From: Rhynchopus sp. YZ270_cl-10
Lineage: Eukaryota > Euglenozoa > Diplonemea > Diplonemida > Diplonemidae
Length of the DNA stretch: 64,000 nucleotides
Reading direction: 5' to 3'
Assembly (NCBI GenBank): GCA_964035575.1
Contig: OZ037833.1
Span: 1 to 64,000 of the forward strand
Shown here: in pieces, positions 44,895 through 54,240 of the stretch
Numbering within the stretch: the first letter of the stretch is position 1
Layout of the letters: each line of letters starts with the position of its first letter
Notes under the pieces: generated by a model
The model's database searches: none
The model's input: only the letters and a program-made list of their open reading frames with translations
What the model was told of the DNA's origin: nothing
Program-made: the position numbers and the translations under genes

Positions 44895-45931
44895 TTGTTG
44901 CTGCTGTTGTTGCTGCTGCTCTTGTTGCTGCTGTTGCTGCTGCTGCAGTTGCAGCTGGTGTAGCATATGTTGTTGCTGCTGTTGCTGCTGCTGCTGCTGT
45001 TGCTGCTTTTGTTGCTGCTGTTGCTGCTGCTGCTGTTGCTGCTGTTGCTGCTGTTGCTGCTGTTGCTGCTGTTGCTGCTGTTGCTGCTGTTGCTGCTGTT
45101 GCTGCTGTTGCTGCTGTTGCTGCTGTTGCTGCTGTTGCTGCTGTTGCTGCTGTTGCTGCTGTTGCTGCTGTTGCTGCTGTTGCTGCTGTTGCTGCTGTTG
45201 CTGCTGTTGCTGCTGTTGCTGCCGTTGTTGCTGCTGCTGCAGTTGCAGCTGGTGTAGTATATGCTGCTGTTGCTGCTGTTGCTGCTGTTGCTGGTGTTGC
45301 TGCTGTTGCTGCTGTTGCTGCTGTTGCTGCTGTTGCTGCTGTTGCTGCTGTTGCTGCTGTTGCTGCTGTTGCTGCTGTTGCTGCTGTTGCTGCTGTTGCT
45401 GCTGTTGCTGCTGTTGCTGCTGTTGCTGCTGTTGCTGCCGTTGTTGCTGCTGCTGCAGTTGCAGCTGGTGTAGTATATGCTGCTGTTGCTGCTGTTGCTG
45501 CTGTTGCTGGTGTTGCTGCTGTTGCTGCTGTTGCTGCTGTTGCTGCTGTTGCTGCTGTTGCTGCTGTTGCTGCTGTTGCTGCTGTTGCTGCTGTTGCTGC
45601 TGTTGCTGCTGTTGCTGCTGTTGCTGCTGTTGCTGCTGTTGCTGCTGTTGCTGCTGTTGCTGCTGTTGCTGCTGTTGCTGCTGTTGCTGCTGTTGCTGCT
45701 GTTGCTGCTGTTGCTGCTCTTGTTGTTGCTGCTGGTGTAGCTCCTGCTGCTGCTGCTGATGCAGACATGCAGCACCACCCACAACGCCCCCAAAAGGGCC
45801 TTCCTCCTCATTTTTAAAAAAGCAAAAACCAAAAAACGAAAACAAAGAAGGACAAGACACACTACGCCTTGCGCTTCGCCGGCCTGCACTCCTCTACCGT
45901 TGCCCAGGGACCGCCCCGTGGAGGCGTACAA
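38711..45931 (-). CDS. OTU-zinc finger-RT-endonuclease polyprotein of element A
   Basis: The frame is open for 2,406 codons. From residue 1175 the protein is ordinary: an OTU-type protease (NDCGYVAL near 1175, SHFEAVEL near 1293); a C2H2 finger (CPFDGC through HMRRH, about 1358-1385) and CANDQC...CNTC; and the reverse transcriptase, with DYRNAFNCVDR, RGAQQGDPLGPLLF and the catalytic YLDDG near 1867. It ends in a restriction-like endonuclease with CSAC, GDHTFGC, RHNALRD, KRPGDVYLP and LDITHV (about 2185-2280). Residues 1-1170 are mostly Ser/Asn-rich low-complexity repeats and a hydrophobic Trp/Leu/Arg-rich stretch, and may be untranslated, so the true start is uncertain and may lie near 42500-43000. 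The enzyme would nick target DNA and prime reverse transcription from it. Confidence 0.93.
43504..44545 (-). repeat. Diverged Ser/Asn-coding repeats in element A
   Basis: About 1 kb of imperfect repeats of GCTGTTGGAACTGCT and longer composites containing CTGCTGCAGAAGTC. In the element frame it reads as Ser/Asn/Cys-rich (SSSNSRHNSSFN); in others as Ala/Thr/Val or Leu-rich. Composite blocks of about 150-400 bp recur, for example GAAGCCATTGGAACTG near 43852 and 44028. Confidence 0.85.
44826..45745 (-). repeat. (GCTGTTGCT)n tract near the 5' end of element A
   Basis: About 0.9 kb of a 9-mer, interrupted by three copies of a CTGCAGTTGCAGCTGGTGTAG marker near 44942, 45235 and 45451; the last two are exactly 216 bp apart. 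Frames read poly-Gln, (NSS)n or (AAT)n. Such tracts in LINE leaders commonly slip, so copy number will vary between copies. Confidence 0.93.
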
Positions 45932-46001
45932 GGCTCACAATAAAACAAAGGAAAGGGGGAGGGAGGGAGGGTAAAAAGAAAGGACAAGTGTGTTGTAATG
46001 T

Positions 46002-46056
46002 GTAAAAAATGGTCCCCTTGTAAAAAATGGTCCCCTTTGTAAAAAATGGTCCCCTG
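46002..46056 (-). repeat. Three short tandem repeats at the 5' edge of element A
   Basis: Three copies of a 19-21 bp unit containing GTAAAAAATGGTCCCC end exactly where the long direct repeat begins. Short tandem repeats at the 5' end are typical of LINE leaders and help fix the element boundary. Confidence 0.85.
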
Positions 46057-46412
46057 TGTGTGCTGTGTGTTCTGTGAAAACTGTGTGTGGGACCCAAAAT
46101 ACCTGTAAAAGTCTGTATATGAGGTTCTTGGGGTTTGGGCTAAAGTGGTTTGTGTTGTGTACTATACTTCCCTGCTGACAGAGGGTGTACTGTGTACTGT
46201 GTACTGTGTACTGTGTACTGTGTACTGTGTACTGTGTACTGTGTACTGTGTACTGTGTACTGTGTACTGTGTACTGTGTACTGTGTACTGTGTACTGTGT
46301 ACTGTGTACTGTGTACTGTGTACTGTGTACTGTGTACTGTGTACTGTGTACTGTGTAGGACTGCCCTCAGAATATGTTTTCCTTGGTCAGAGGCTCCATA
46401 CAGGTGAAAGGT
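46057..46412. repeat. Right long direct repeat flanking the LINE pair
   Basis: 356 bp, same orientation as 33796-34158, including the (GTGTACT)n tract at about 46184-46358. Beyond 46412 the text continues as GAAAAGTTTTC, presumably the original continuation of the target locus. Confidence 0.93.
46184..46358. repeat. (GTGTACT)n microsatellite, right copy
   Basis: About 25 copies of the 7-mer, one fewer than in the left direct repeat. Confidence 0.95.
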
Positions 46413-46459
46413 GAAAAGTTTTCAAGCAAAAAAAAAAGTTTTGCCTGTGAAAGTCATAG

Positions 46460-46635
46460 GGTGCCAATCTCAAGGGCACCCTGTGCACCCTTTTTCCGGA
46501 CCCAAAAAGGCACCCTGTGCACCCTTTCTCGGGGATCAAAAGCACCCTGTGCACCTTTTCAAAATCCAGTTCCGGGGGGTTTCGGGAGGGTTTCGTGCAG
46601 TGGGTTTTGAAGCACCCTGTGCACCCTAGATACCC
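46460..46635. repeat. GGCACCCTGTGCACC motif cluster, copy 2
   Basis: Four forward motifs with spacers of about 20-75 bp, then a truncated fifth (ATACCCTGTGCA) that leads without a break into the 13-mer array. The junction shows how the array word CTGTGCAAGGATG grew out of the motif. Confidence 0.9.
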
Positions 46636-47413
46636 TGTGCAAGGATGCTGTGCAAGGATGCTGTGCAAGGATGCTGTGCAAGGATGCTGTGCAAGGATGC
46701 TGTGCAAGGATGCTGTGCAAGGATGCTGTGCAAGGATGCTGTGCAAGGATGCTGTGCAAGGATGCTGTGCAAGGATGCTGTGCAAGGATGCTGTGCAAGG
46801 ATGCTGTGCAAGGATGCTGTGCAAGGATGCTGTGCAAGGATGCTGTGCAAGGATGCTGTGCAAGGATGCTGTGCAAGGATGCTGTGCAAGGATGCTGTGC
46901 AAGGATGCTGTGCAAGGATGCTGTGCAAGGATGCTGTGCAAGGATGCTGTGCAAGGATGCTGTGCAAGGATGCTGTGCAAGGATGCTGTGCAAGGATGCT
47001 GTGCAAGGATGCTGTGCAAGGATGCTGTGCAAGGATGCTGTGCAAGGATGCTGTGCAAGGATGCTGTGCAAGGATGCTGTGCAAGGATGCTGTGCAAGGA
47101 TGCTGTGCAAGGATGCTGTGCAAGGATGCTGTGCAAGGATGCTGTGCAAGGATGCTGTGCAAGGATGCTGTGCAAGGATGCTGTGCAAGGATGCTGTGCA
47201 AGGATGCTGTGCAAGGATGCTGTGCAAGGATGCTGTGCAAGGATGCTGTGCAAGGATGCTGTGCAAGGATGCTGTGCAAGGATGCTGTGCAAGGATGCTG
47301 TGCAAGGATGCTGTGCAAGGATGCTGTGCAAGGATGCTGTGCAAGGATGCTGTGCAAGGATGCTGTGCAAGGATGCTGTGCAAGGATGCTGTGCAAGGAT
47401 GCTGTGCAAGGAT
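46636..47413. repeat. 13-mer array GTGCAAGGATGCT, copy 2
   Basis: About 60 perfect copies of the same 13-bp unit as at 32287-32528. No point variants were noticed, so it expanded recently or is actively homogenised. It generates long open frames (ARMLCKDAVQGC, HSILAQHPCTAS) that are not genes. Confidence 0.97.
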
Positions 47414-47759
47414 GCCTCCCCCACGAGCGCACAAGTGGCAGCAGTGTGTGCTGTGTCTGCGTGTCACTGCATAGGAACATCCTTCAGCACAGCACACCTC
47501 TGCATTCTTCCTCCGGTACACACGGCACTGTGGACCATGCTTCACACCCCATGCTTCACACTATCCAACACACTCCGACGGCAGCACGGTCACTTCCTTC
47601 ACAGACTCAGACCCAGATTCAACCTCGTCACCTGCCTGCTTCTGTTCTTGACCCTGTGTCTGTCGTGTGCCTGCCACTCAGCAACAGATGGCGAATCCCA
47701 GGCAGCAAAGCGCTGTGACGACCATTTGGGTGACGGGCTAAAAAACCCTCCCAGCAGGT
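47414..47759. other. Unique spacer after the 13-mer array
   Basis: About 350 bp with no recognisable gene. A plus-strand frame continues from the repeat into this stretch and includes a hydrophobic segment (LVTCLLLFLTLCLSC), but it has no supporting start, domain or splice pattern. Confidence 0.5.
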
Positions 47760-48475
47760 TAGCGAGCTGGTGTGGTAATGAGGCAGAAAAGACGCTCTTT
47801 AACACATCTTATCATGTACCTGGGAGGGAGACTCAAATGACAGTCATTGGGATAAAAATGGAGCACTTGAAAGCTTCACCTTCCGCCCCTAATGTGTACC
47901 AAGTAATGGAACACTGGCATCTGCATGAACTCACTTTTTTTAGCAGGGTGGTGTGTGGTAATGAGGAAGAACAGAGGCCTTTTCACACAGCTCACGCCTG
48001 GTTCGCGTGCGCGCTTCGCGCGCCCGCTCACTGTAGCAAGTGGGTGAACCACTGGTACAGTTGTTCAACATGACAGGCGCTGAAAAAAAATGACAGGGGC
48101 ATGCCCAAGTGCGCTAGCGCCCAGCTAGGTGTGATCGGTACTTCGTCTGCGGCTTTTGTTAATACTCTCAGCATTTAAAAGCCTCAGGGAAATGAGGCAG
48201 AACAGAGGCCTTATAACAGCCCACGCCTGGTTCGCGTGCGCGCTTCGCGCGCCCGCTCACTGTATCAAGGGGGTAAACCACTGGTGCAGTTTTTCAATGC
48301 ACCTTTCTGTGCAAAAATGGCACTTAATACTTTATAATATGCCACGAAGATCAATAGAGGCAGCGCTGACAGCCGTCTGCCCAAGTGCGCAAGCGCCCAT
48401 CGAGGTGTATTTGACACTTCGTCTTAGGCTTTAGTTAACATTCTAAAAATTGTATAGCCTCAGAGAAGTACTCCT
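47760..48475 (+). repeat. Tandem dispersed repeat related to the satellite GC block
   Basis: One partial copy (about 47765-47810) and two fuller copies (about 47942-48180 and 48180-48475). Each fuller copy has GGCAGAACAGAGGCC or a variant, CACGCCTGGTTCGCG, the palindrome GCGCGC-TTC-GCGCGC, ACCACTGG, and a tail with TGCCCAAGTGCGC and GCGCCCA. The first 25 bp and the hairpin match the reverse complement of the linker and hairpin of the satellite units (TGGTAATGA, AACAGAGGCC). This is an unclassified dispersed element. Confidence 0.8.
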
Positions 48476-49639
48476 TCTGCTGATAAATAAACGTTTTAAA
48501 AATAGGATGGAACACCCCGTTTTAAGGAGGAAGCAATCACCCTGTAAAATGGGTGTGTCGCCAGTCTGCGGTGAGAAACTCCTTCCCTGAGTCAAATCTG
48601 CCGCTGGTTAGCTGGCAAAGGTCCCTTTTCACCCGGTCACAATCGAGTCTTGCTCCGTCGGCGTTGACTGCACTGAAAAGCCCCTTGATCCACCGTCACA
48701 ATATAACCACAAAAACGTAGGTAAGTGGGGGGACCGGCAGGTTACAGACAGAAGCAGTACAGGATTCCTGCCCCCAGTAAAAGACTCAGGGAATCCTTCT
48801 GCTGTATTCGTACTTCCCCGACGCCAACTAGACGAGTACTGGTCCGGAACCTCTGTGTTGAATCATTACATCGTAAATCCTGTGGGTTTGCGGTATACCT
48901 ACAGTATGTGGACCTTCGGTACCTTCACCCCTCTATGCACTTTTTCCCCACAGACCAAAGCCCTTCACACTATTTCTAGATTAATTGCCTTGAGATTCTT
49001 CAACACATTACCAGTGCGCTCATAGTCTTGGGACAATTTGTTTTCAAAATTAAAACGTGAAATTCTAGAAATTTTCTGAAATTTCACTCCTACCCTCGCC
49101 AGTATTTCCAGCACTTCGACAGTGTTACTCTCAGCATATTTTTTGGTTCTCTGTACCATGTGTTCGTTATCTTTCCATTGCGACCACTCTCGGTAGGATT
49201 CATACCTCACATATTTATTCATTCACACCCGAGCGTAAAAAGTCGAAAATTTTTGGTTTTTGTGGCAAACGCCAGCTGGTCTGAAGAGTGATCTGACCAT
49301 ATTCCCCAGGTATAACTGGTACTCAAAAAATGAATTGGCGAAGGAATCTTGCACTTTTGACCACCACACATTACATGTGTTTTTAAGGCATAAATGACCG
49401 AAAAAGCTGATTTTTGGCCGAATGCCAAGTGTCACTAACATTCGGATTTTTTGAATAGGCCTGGAAAAAAGTAAAAATTCTGCCCTCAATATCTCCAAAC
49501 TGGCAGATTTTCACAAAAATAATTTATTCTGATGTGCCATTTCATTTATTTTTTTTCGTGTTTTCCGGTCTATGGTGAGGGTGGGTGTGGGTGGCGCACA
49601 CCTCTAAAGTAAAAACTAAAAAACTAAGGTTTTTTAGAA
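48476..49639. other. Non-coding stretch, nothing assigned
   Basis: About 1.2 kb of unique sequence. Small frames exist (plus strand 48725-48979; minus strand 48965-49222, beginning MNKYVRYESYREW), but none shows a known domain, and neighbouring sequence gives no splice support. The second has a normal residue mix and could be an exon of something unrecognised. Confidence 0.5.
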
Positions 49640-50400
49640 TTATTGGTGCCTGTACCCATCTCTCTGTGCGTCACGGTGCTGGCGCAAGCGGTCCCAGAAG
49701 GCCTGGCGCGGATGTTGGCCCATCCTGCAGACCCATCCTGCGCACCTATCGTCACCACCAGACGCATTGTTGTGGTGGAAGTTCTCGTGCAGCACCCACG
49801 ACCGGCGGTACCCATCCGTCAGCAGCATCTGGCGTGGCTTTGCGTACTCGGCACACAGCGCCCCATGCACGTACATCCCTGTCTCCATCACGTTGTGCTC
49901 CCAGGTCATGTCGTGTCCCGAGAGCTGGTACTCGAACCTCCTGCGTTGTGTACGTCACCCCCTCAGGCCAGTAGATGCACTCGTACGCACCGCACAGGAA
50001 GTTCGGCATCGTTGCGTCGGGCACCACCAGCGACGACGTCCCAACAGCCCCGCACCTGTTCCCCAGCGTCTCCACCTCCGCCGCACCCAGGGCACGCGAG
50101 TACACACGCACGTCCTACGAAGACCTGTCTGCACACGCCCACGCAGTGTCGGCGGAGCTGTTCCCGATGGACAGGTGCGAGCAGGAGTTCCCGTACGAAA
50201 GTGTGACGGACATGACGTCGCGCACGGTGAGTGGACTTTGGTGCGCTGTCTGCTGGGCCGGGCCTTGTGACGCTGTCGCTGAAAGTGGGGCAGGCGGGTG
50301 TGCTGCTGCAGTCTGAGGCGGTGACGGTTGCCGAGGACGCAGGGCGTGTGTCGGTGGCAGTGCTGCAGTAGGAAAACTCGAGCGGCACGTACGCGAACAG
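49640..50400 (-). pseudogene. Laminin-G-type secreted protein fragment
   Basis: Read on the minus strand, [17 protein letters not shown] and [18 protein letters not shown] form the classical end of a LamG/concanavalin-like domain (usual form VRIYNRALS-AEI). This is followed by [16 protein letters not shown] and, in another frame, RFEYQLSGHDMTWEHN through LLTDGYRRSWVLHEN and a stop near 49640. One in-frame stop (about 50112) and one single-base length change (about 49945) break it, unless unusual introns are present. Upstream of 50240 the frame cannot be followed. Such domains bind sugars or matrix proteins outside the cell. It joins the actin fragment without a gap, which suggests a rearranged host locus. 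Confidence 0.65.
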
Positions 50401-50518
50401 GCTTGCCCCTCCTGTCCGATGTCTGCCAGCGCACAGCGTGCCTCGCAGCGGTTGAACGAACACACAATACCCCGACAGTTAGTGTTTGTTTTTTGTCCTT
50501 GGAAAGACGGTCTGAATG

Positions 50519-51244
50519 TGAAAGACGGTCTGCAAGCCCCTCGTACATCGTAGTTCCTCCTGAGAGAACAATGTTGGCGTACAAGTCCTTACGCACATCG
50601 ATGTCACACTTCATGATGGAGTTGTACACCGTCTCATGGATTCCGTTTGCCTCAAGCCCAATGAACTGTGGCTTGAAGAGTGCCTCAGGGCAACGGAATC
50701 TCTCCGAGCCCACTGTGATCACCTGTCCATCGGGAAGCTCGTAGTCTTTTTCCAACGACGACGACGACGAGGCCAGGGACATCTCCTCGTCAACGTCCTG
50801 TAAAATGGTGGTGGGTTTTTGGGGTTTTCTTTTTCCTGTACAAAATATGCATACCAAGGCAACGTAGGCGAGCTTTTCTTTCACATCACGCACAATCTCG
50901 CGCTCTGCAGAGGTGACAAAGCTGTTACCACGTTCTGTCAGAAGCCTGATCATCCAGTCTGTCATGTCTCCTCCAGCCATGTCAATACGAAGCACGGCGC
51001 GCGGCAGAGAGTACACCTCGTAGATGGGAACTGTGTGGGTCACACCATCTCCTGAGTCAAGAACAATTCCTGTTGTGCGCCCTGATGAGTACAGGGACAG
51101 CACCGCCTGGATCCCAACGTACATTGCAGGGCTGCTGAACGTCTCAAACATGATCTGTGTCATCTTTTCACGGTTGGCCTTTGGGTTCATGGGCGCTTCT
51201 GTGAGAAGCACGGGGTGATCCTCAGGTGCAACACGGAGCTTCAT
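50519..51244 (-). pseudogene. Truncated actin with one intron
   Basis: Two exons, 51244-50855 and 50797-50519, separated by a 57-nt intron with GTATGC...TTTACAG ends that falls in the actin sequence [16 protein letters not shown]. The translation runs from [16 protein letters not shown] through [27 protein letters not shown] and [15 protein letters not shown] to [22 protein letters not shown]. That corresponds to about actin residues 94-315 of 375. The first third and the last 60 residues are missing: upstream there is unrelated AT-rich DNA with a foldback, and downstream a short GACCGTCTTTC duplication then LamG sequence. Residues are somewhat divergent ([12 protein letters not shown]), as in an actin-like copy or a decaying duplicate. 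The ATG at 51244 fits the exon edge only by chance. Confidence 0.88.
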
Positions 51245-51297
51245 TTGTTGAAATTTTCTGGCTTTTTCTGAACTTTTCCCAGCTACTTTTCTGGTCG

Positions 51298-51455
51298 AGT
51301 AGCCATTTTCAGTAAAATAGCTACCGTAATCGTAAGAATGCTGGGGCGTAAAATTTTTGGGACGTAAATATTCTGGGGCGTAACAAAACTGGGACATTTT
51401 GGGCTTTTTTAAACTTGGGACATTTTTACGTCCCAGAATTCTTACGATTACGGTA
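51298..51455. repeat. Foldback element beside the actin break
   Basis: TACCGTAATCGTAAGAAT (51322-51339) is repeated exactly in inverse at 51438-51455, and the arms continue imperfectly into CTGGG(A/G)CGTAAAA, a word that recurs several times inside. A smaller hairpin (GTAGCCATTTT / AAAATAGCTAC, one mismatch) abuts it at 51298-51323. It looks like a small MITE or foldback repeat. Confidence 0.85.
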
Positions 51456-53865
51456 TTTGTGTATTTTTCTGTTGTGTTATTTCTGTTGTAGGAGTAAAGG
51501 GCAGCAGGAGGACCTTGTTAAAGAGTTTAACAAAAATTGCTATTTTTATTTAGTTTTTAGTCGGTTTGTAGCTTGGCTCAAATATTATTTTGAGCGTCGC
51601 CTTTCCTTTTTTATTAACACAAATGGAGGTCGTGGAGTCGAGTGGGTGGGATTTGGAGACCGTGCCAAACGTTACAAATAAAAATGTTGGTAAGATGAAG
51701 CTAAGCATCGGGCTTAGTCACCTTGAAAATGCTGAACCCTGACATGTGAATACCGTCCGTCGAGCAAGCTAAGAGCAAGCTAAGAGCAAGCCCTCTGAAT
51801 AGGCGGTTCCACATGACCGAATCGTGGGTGGAGAGTTGAGGTACAGACACACTTCGCCTTCGGAGTGTACAGAGTGGCAATAACTCTGGTCTGATAAGAC
51901 GCAAATAACAAAAGAGAAACAAAAGAGAATAAAACGAAAACAGGATTCCAACAAAATGGAAACCTGCAAACCCTTGCACCTCATCGGTGGTTTGTCAGGC
52001 GCAAGAAATAAAAAGTAATGGAGGGTCACGCTCTCGTGATCCTCTTATCTCATGGTACATATGTGGTTCTTTCTTCCCTTTTTCCTTTTGGGAATGCAGT
52101 ATGCACTCGTTGTTTCTAATGAAAAACTTTGATTGTGCGGTGGCACACTGTCTTTGTTTGAAAACCTGGTTGTATTAATGTAGACAAGCTCCACAATACA
52201 ACACGCGTCTATGTTATGCCTTTTTTTGGCCGAATGCCACGTTTTATTTTGTTTTTTTTTTTTTTTTTTCTTTTTTTTTTTCTTCTTTTTTTCTTGTTCC
52301 ATTGGTACCCAGCTGGTTCTGGGGTGTGGAGGGGAGGGATGCATGTATTAGTGTAGACTGATTGTAGACACCCGAGGATGAGCACCACCATACTACACTT
52401 GTTGTATTTATTTTTTTGTTTTTTTGGGGGACTGGTTGGGAGGCTGTCCGCGATAAGGAAGTACGATGTACAACATCCAATAGGATTTGTTTTCGGAAAT
52501 CAAAAAGAAGGAGGGACAGAATTTTTAGATCGTCTTTCCTTCCTCAAGATAAGAACGCCACGAGGCAATCACTGCAAGCGTATGGCTGAACGCTCAACGG
52601 TGACGGCCATGTGTGCCGTGCTCCGAGCACATCAGTACATTCCTTTACTTCGTAAACTGCAAAGAGAAAAAAAATGGAGCTCGCAAAAAAGGTGAATTTA
52701 AGTATTGCTGATGGAATTGCGCTCTGCTCTGTGGGACTTTCCCTGCGCCAGTATTGCGTAGAAGAACACAAGAAAGCTTGGGGGAACAAGAAAAAAAGAC
52801 CACAAACAGAACAATAATCAAAAACAAACGGCGTACGCTTTTTTTACGTAAAAAAGAAAGAGTCTTTCTGTCATCCTCATGAATGTGCCATGTGGATTGA
52901 TAATACATTGCACAAATCTATTGTGCTGGTGTCGGTGTAATGGGGTTCTGGAGGGAAACGGAAGGGAAAGGTGGGCAATCTTTGTCTAAAAAAACAACAG
53001 CAAAGATTGTGATAAACAAATGATAAAGTAGCTGCACGTAGGAAGTTTTCGTAATTTCCTGCAGCCAAAAAGGGGGGGATGGATTAACGTCTTTGGGTGA
53101 ACTTCAAATAGTGATTGGAAGCAAAGGGATTTTTCCAATAGTTCATGAGTTCTCTCGAAATATGTGTTTTTGGAAGAATGTTGCCGCTGATGAGCGACAA
53201 CGCACATTCCACTCTTGAATGAAAAATGAGGGGACACCAAAAAAAAATTGGTTTTTTAAAAAACTAATTGTTGGATTGATTCAGTTGTGTGTAAAGCAAA
53301 AACATCCTCAGTACAGCCGCGAATTCTCCACAAGAAAAATCAGGCTTGCCAGAAAATATTATCAACACGAAAAGAAAAAAAAAAATTACAAAAACAGAAG
53401 TTTATGAAGGGTGTGTACAAACTTCGTTTTGCTCAGAGGAGACGCGTGGTTCCTAAAAAATAGGGCTTCTGGTTCCTCAAAATGCACTTATTAACAACAT
53501 TGAACCGCTCAATATAAGAAGCACTCGTAAAATACAAAAAAGAAAATGAAACCGATAACGTGCAGACTCCTCGTTGATATGGGAACATACACACAAAACT
53601 GAACGGAACACCAGCATTCATCTTTTCACAATCGTTTAAGTAAAATTGTAAGCAGACAGTCCTAAAAGGATTCAAAACAAATGCAAATAAAAACATCAGT
53701 AAATTGAGTCCCTCCTCTCTTATTTGAAAATTGCCAAAGTGTTGAGGGAAAAGACTGCAATTAACATTTGCGCATTGAACGGATCACGATACCTTCCTCA
53801 TGGAGAAGGATCGCACAGCGGTGCGTATAGTGACACTTCAACATTGCTCGGAAAAAGAATGGACA
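51456..53865. other. AT-rich intergenic stretch, nothing assigned
   Basis: About 2.4 kb with poly-T and poly-A runs (for example 52247-52295) and a short AAGCTAAGAGC tandem near 51767. Small frames on both strands have no domains or splice support. Confidence 0.6.
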
Positions 53866-53971
53866 AAGGTGATGGTGGAAAAGGGGAAAGGAGAAGAGGG
53901 GAAGAGAGGAAAGTGGGAAGAGGGGAAAGGGGAAGAGGGGAAAAGGGGAAAGGCACGGGGAGGGGGTTAGG
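53866..53971 (+). repeat. Polypurine GGGGAAAGG tract
   Basis: About 100 bp of almost pure purine on the plus strand, built from GGGGAAAAG and GAAGAG words. Polypurine mirror-like tracts can form triplex DNA. It ends where the 35-bp inverted repeat begins. Confidence 0.85.
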
Positions 53972-54104
53972 GGGTCCGACTCCCATAGGAATTTTTGTCC
54001 ATTTAACTATTTTTCCCTAACACTCCATGTTTGGCCAGGGCCTCTCCAGCGTGTCAGTTGCAAAAATAATTAAATGGACAAAAATTCCTATGGGAGTCGG
54101 ACCC
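53972..54104. repeat. Perfect 35-bp inverted repeat with 63-nt loop
   Basis: Arms 53972-54006 and 54070-54104 are exact reverse complements (outer ends GGGTCCGACTCCCATAGG and its complement). The G-rich AGGGGG sequence is directly repeated outside both arms. It looks like a small foldback or MITE. It lies about 190 bp downstream of the stop codon of the giant gene. Confidence 0.93.
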
Positions 54105-54240
54105 TCTACGGGGAGGGGGTCCGGGGAGGTAGGATAACGACGTCAAACCGTATTCTGCTCGTTGACTACTCAAATTCAACTCAAGTGAACAGCGCATACA
54201 GCTGGAACAATCGTACAATGGTTTTAAATTAAGTAAAAAT

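Larger units (their letters stand above)
38156..46056 (-). mobile_element. LINE-type element A (OTU, RT, restriction-like endonuclease)
   Basis: A non-LTR retrotransposon on the minus strand, about 7.9 kb including a tail of about 43 A (T at 38156-38198). The combination of a C-terminal restriction-like endonuclease and N-terminal zinc and protease domains places it among the early-branching R2/NeSL/Utopia-like group; I cannot choose the clade by eye. Its 5' edge coincides with the inner edge of the right long direct repeat, so it looks full length. The coding part is uninterrupted from the OTU domain to the stop codon. Confidence 0.92.

Noticed and set aside
44817-45860. A 347-residue poly-Gln protein on the minus strand
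   Set aside because: It is an alternative frame of the (GCTGTTGCT)n tract inside LINE-type element A; no flanking conserved sequence supports it.
46517-48073. A 518-residue plus-strand protein spanning the 13-mer array
   Set aside because: More than half is 13-mer repeat, the rest runs through the dispersed repeat and has no domain.
48965-49222. An 85-residue minus-strand frame beginning MNKYVRYESYREW
   Set aside because: Normal-looking composition but no domain, no splice support and no context; kept only as a note in the surrounding region.
49975-50316. Plus-strand frame opposite the LamG fragment
   Set aside because: The minus strand carries the recognisable LamG ending, and the plus-strand reading has no known domain.
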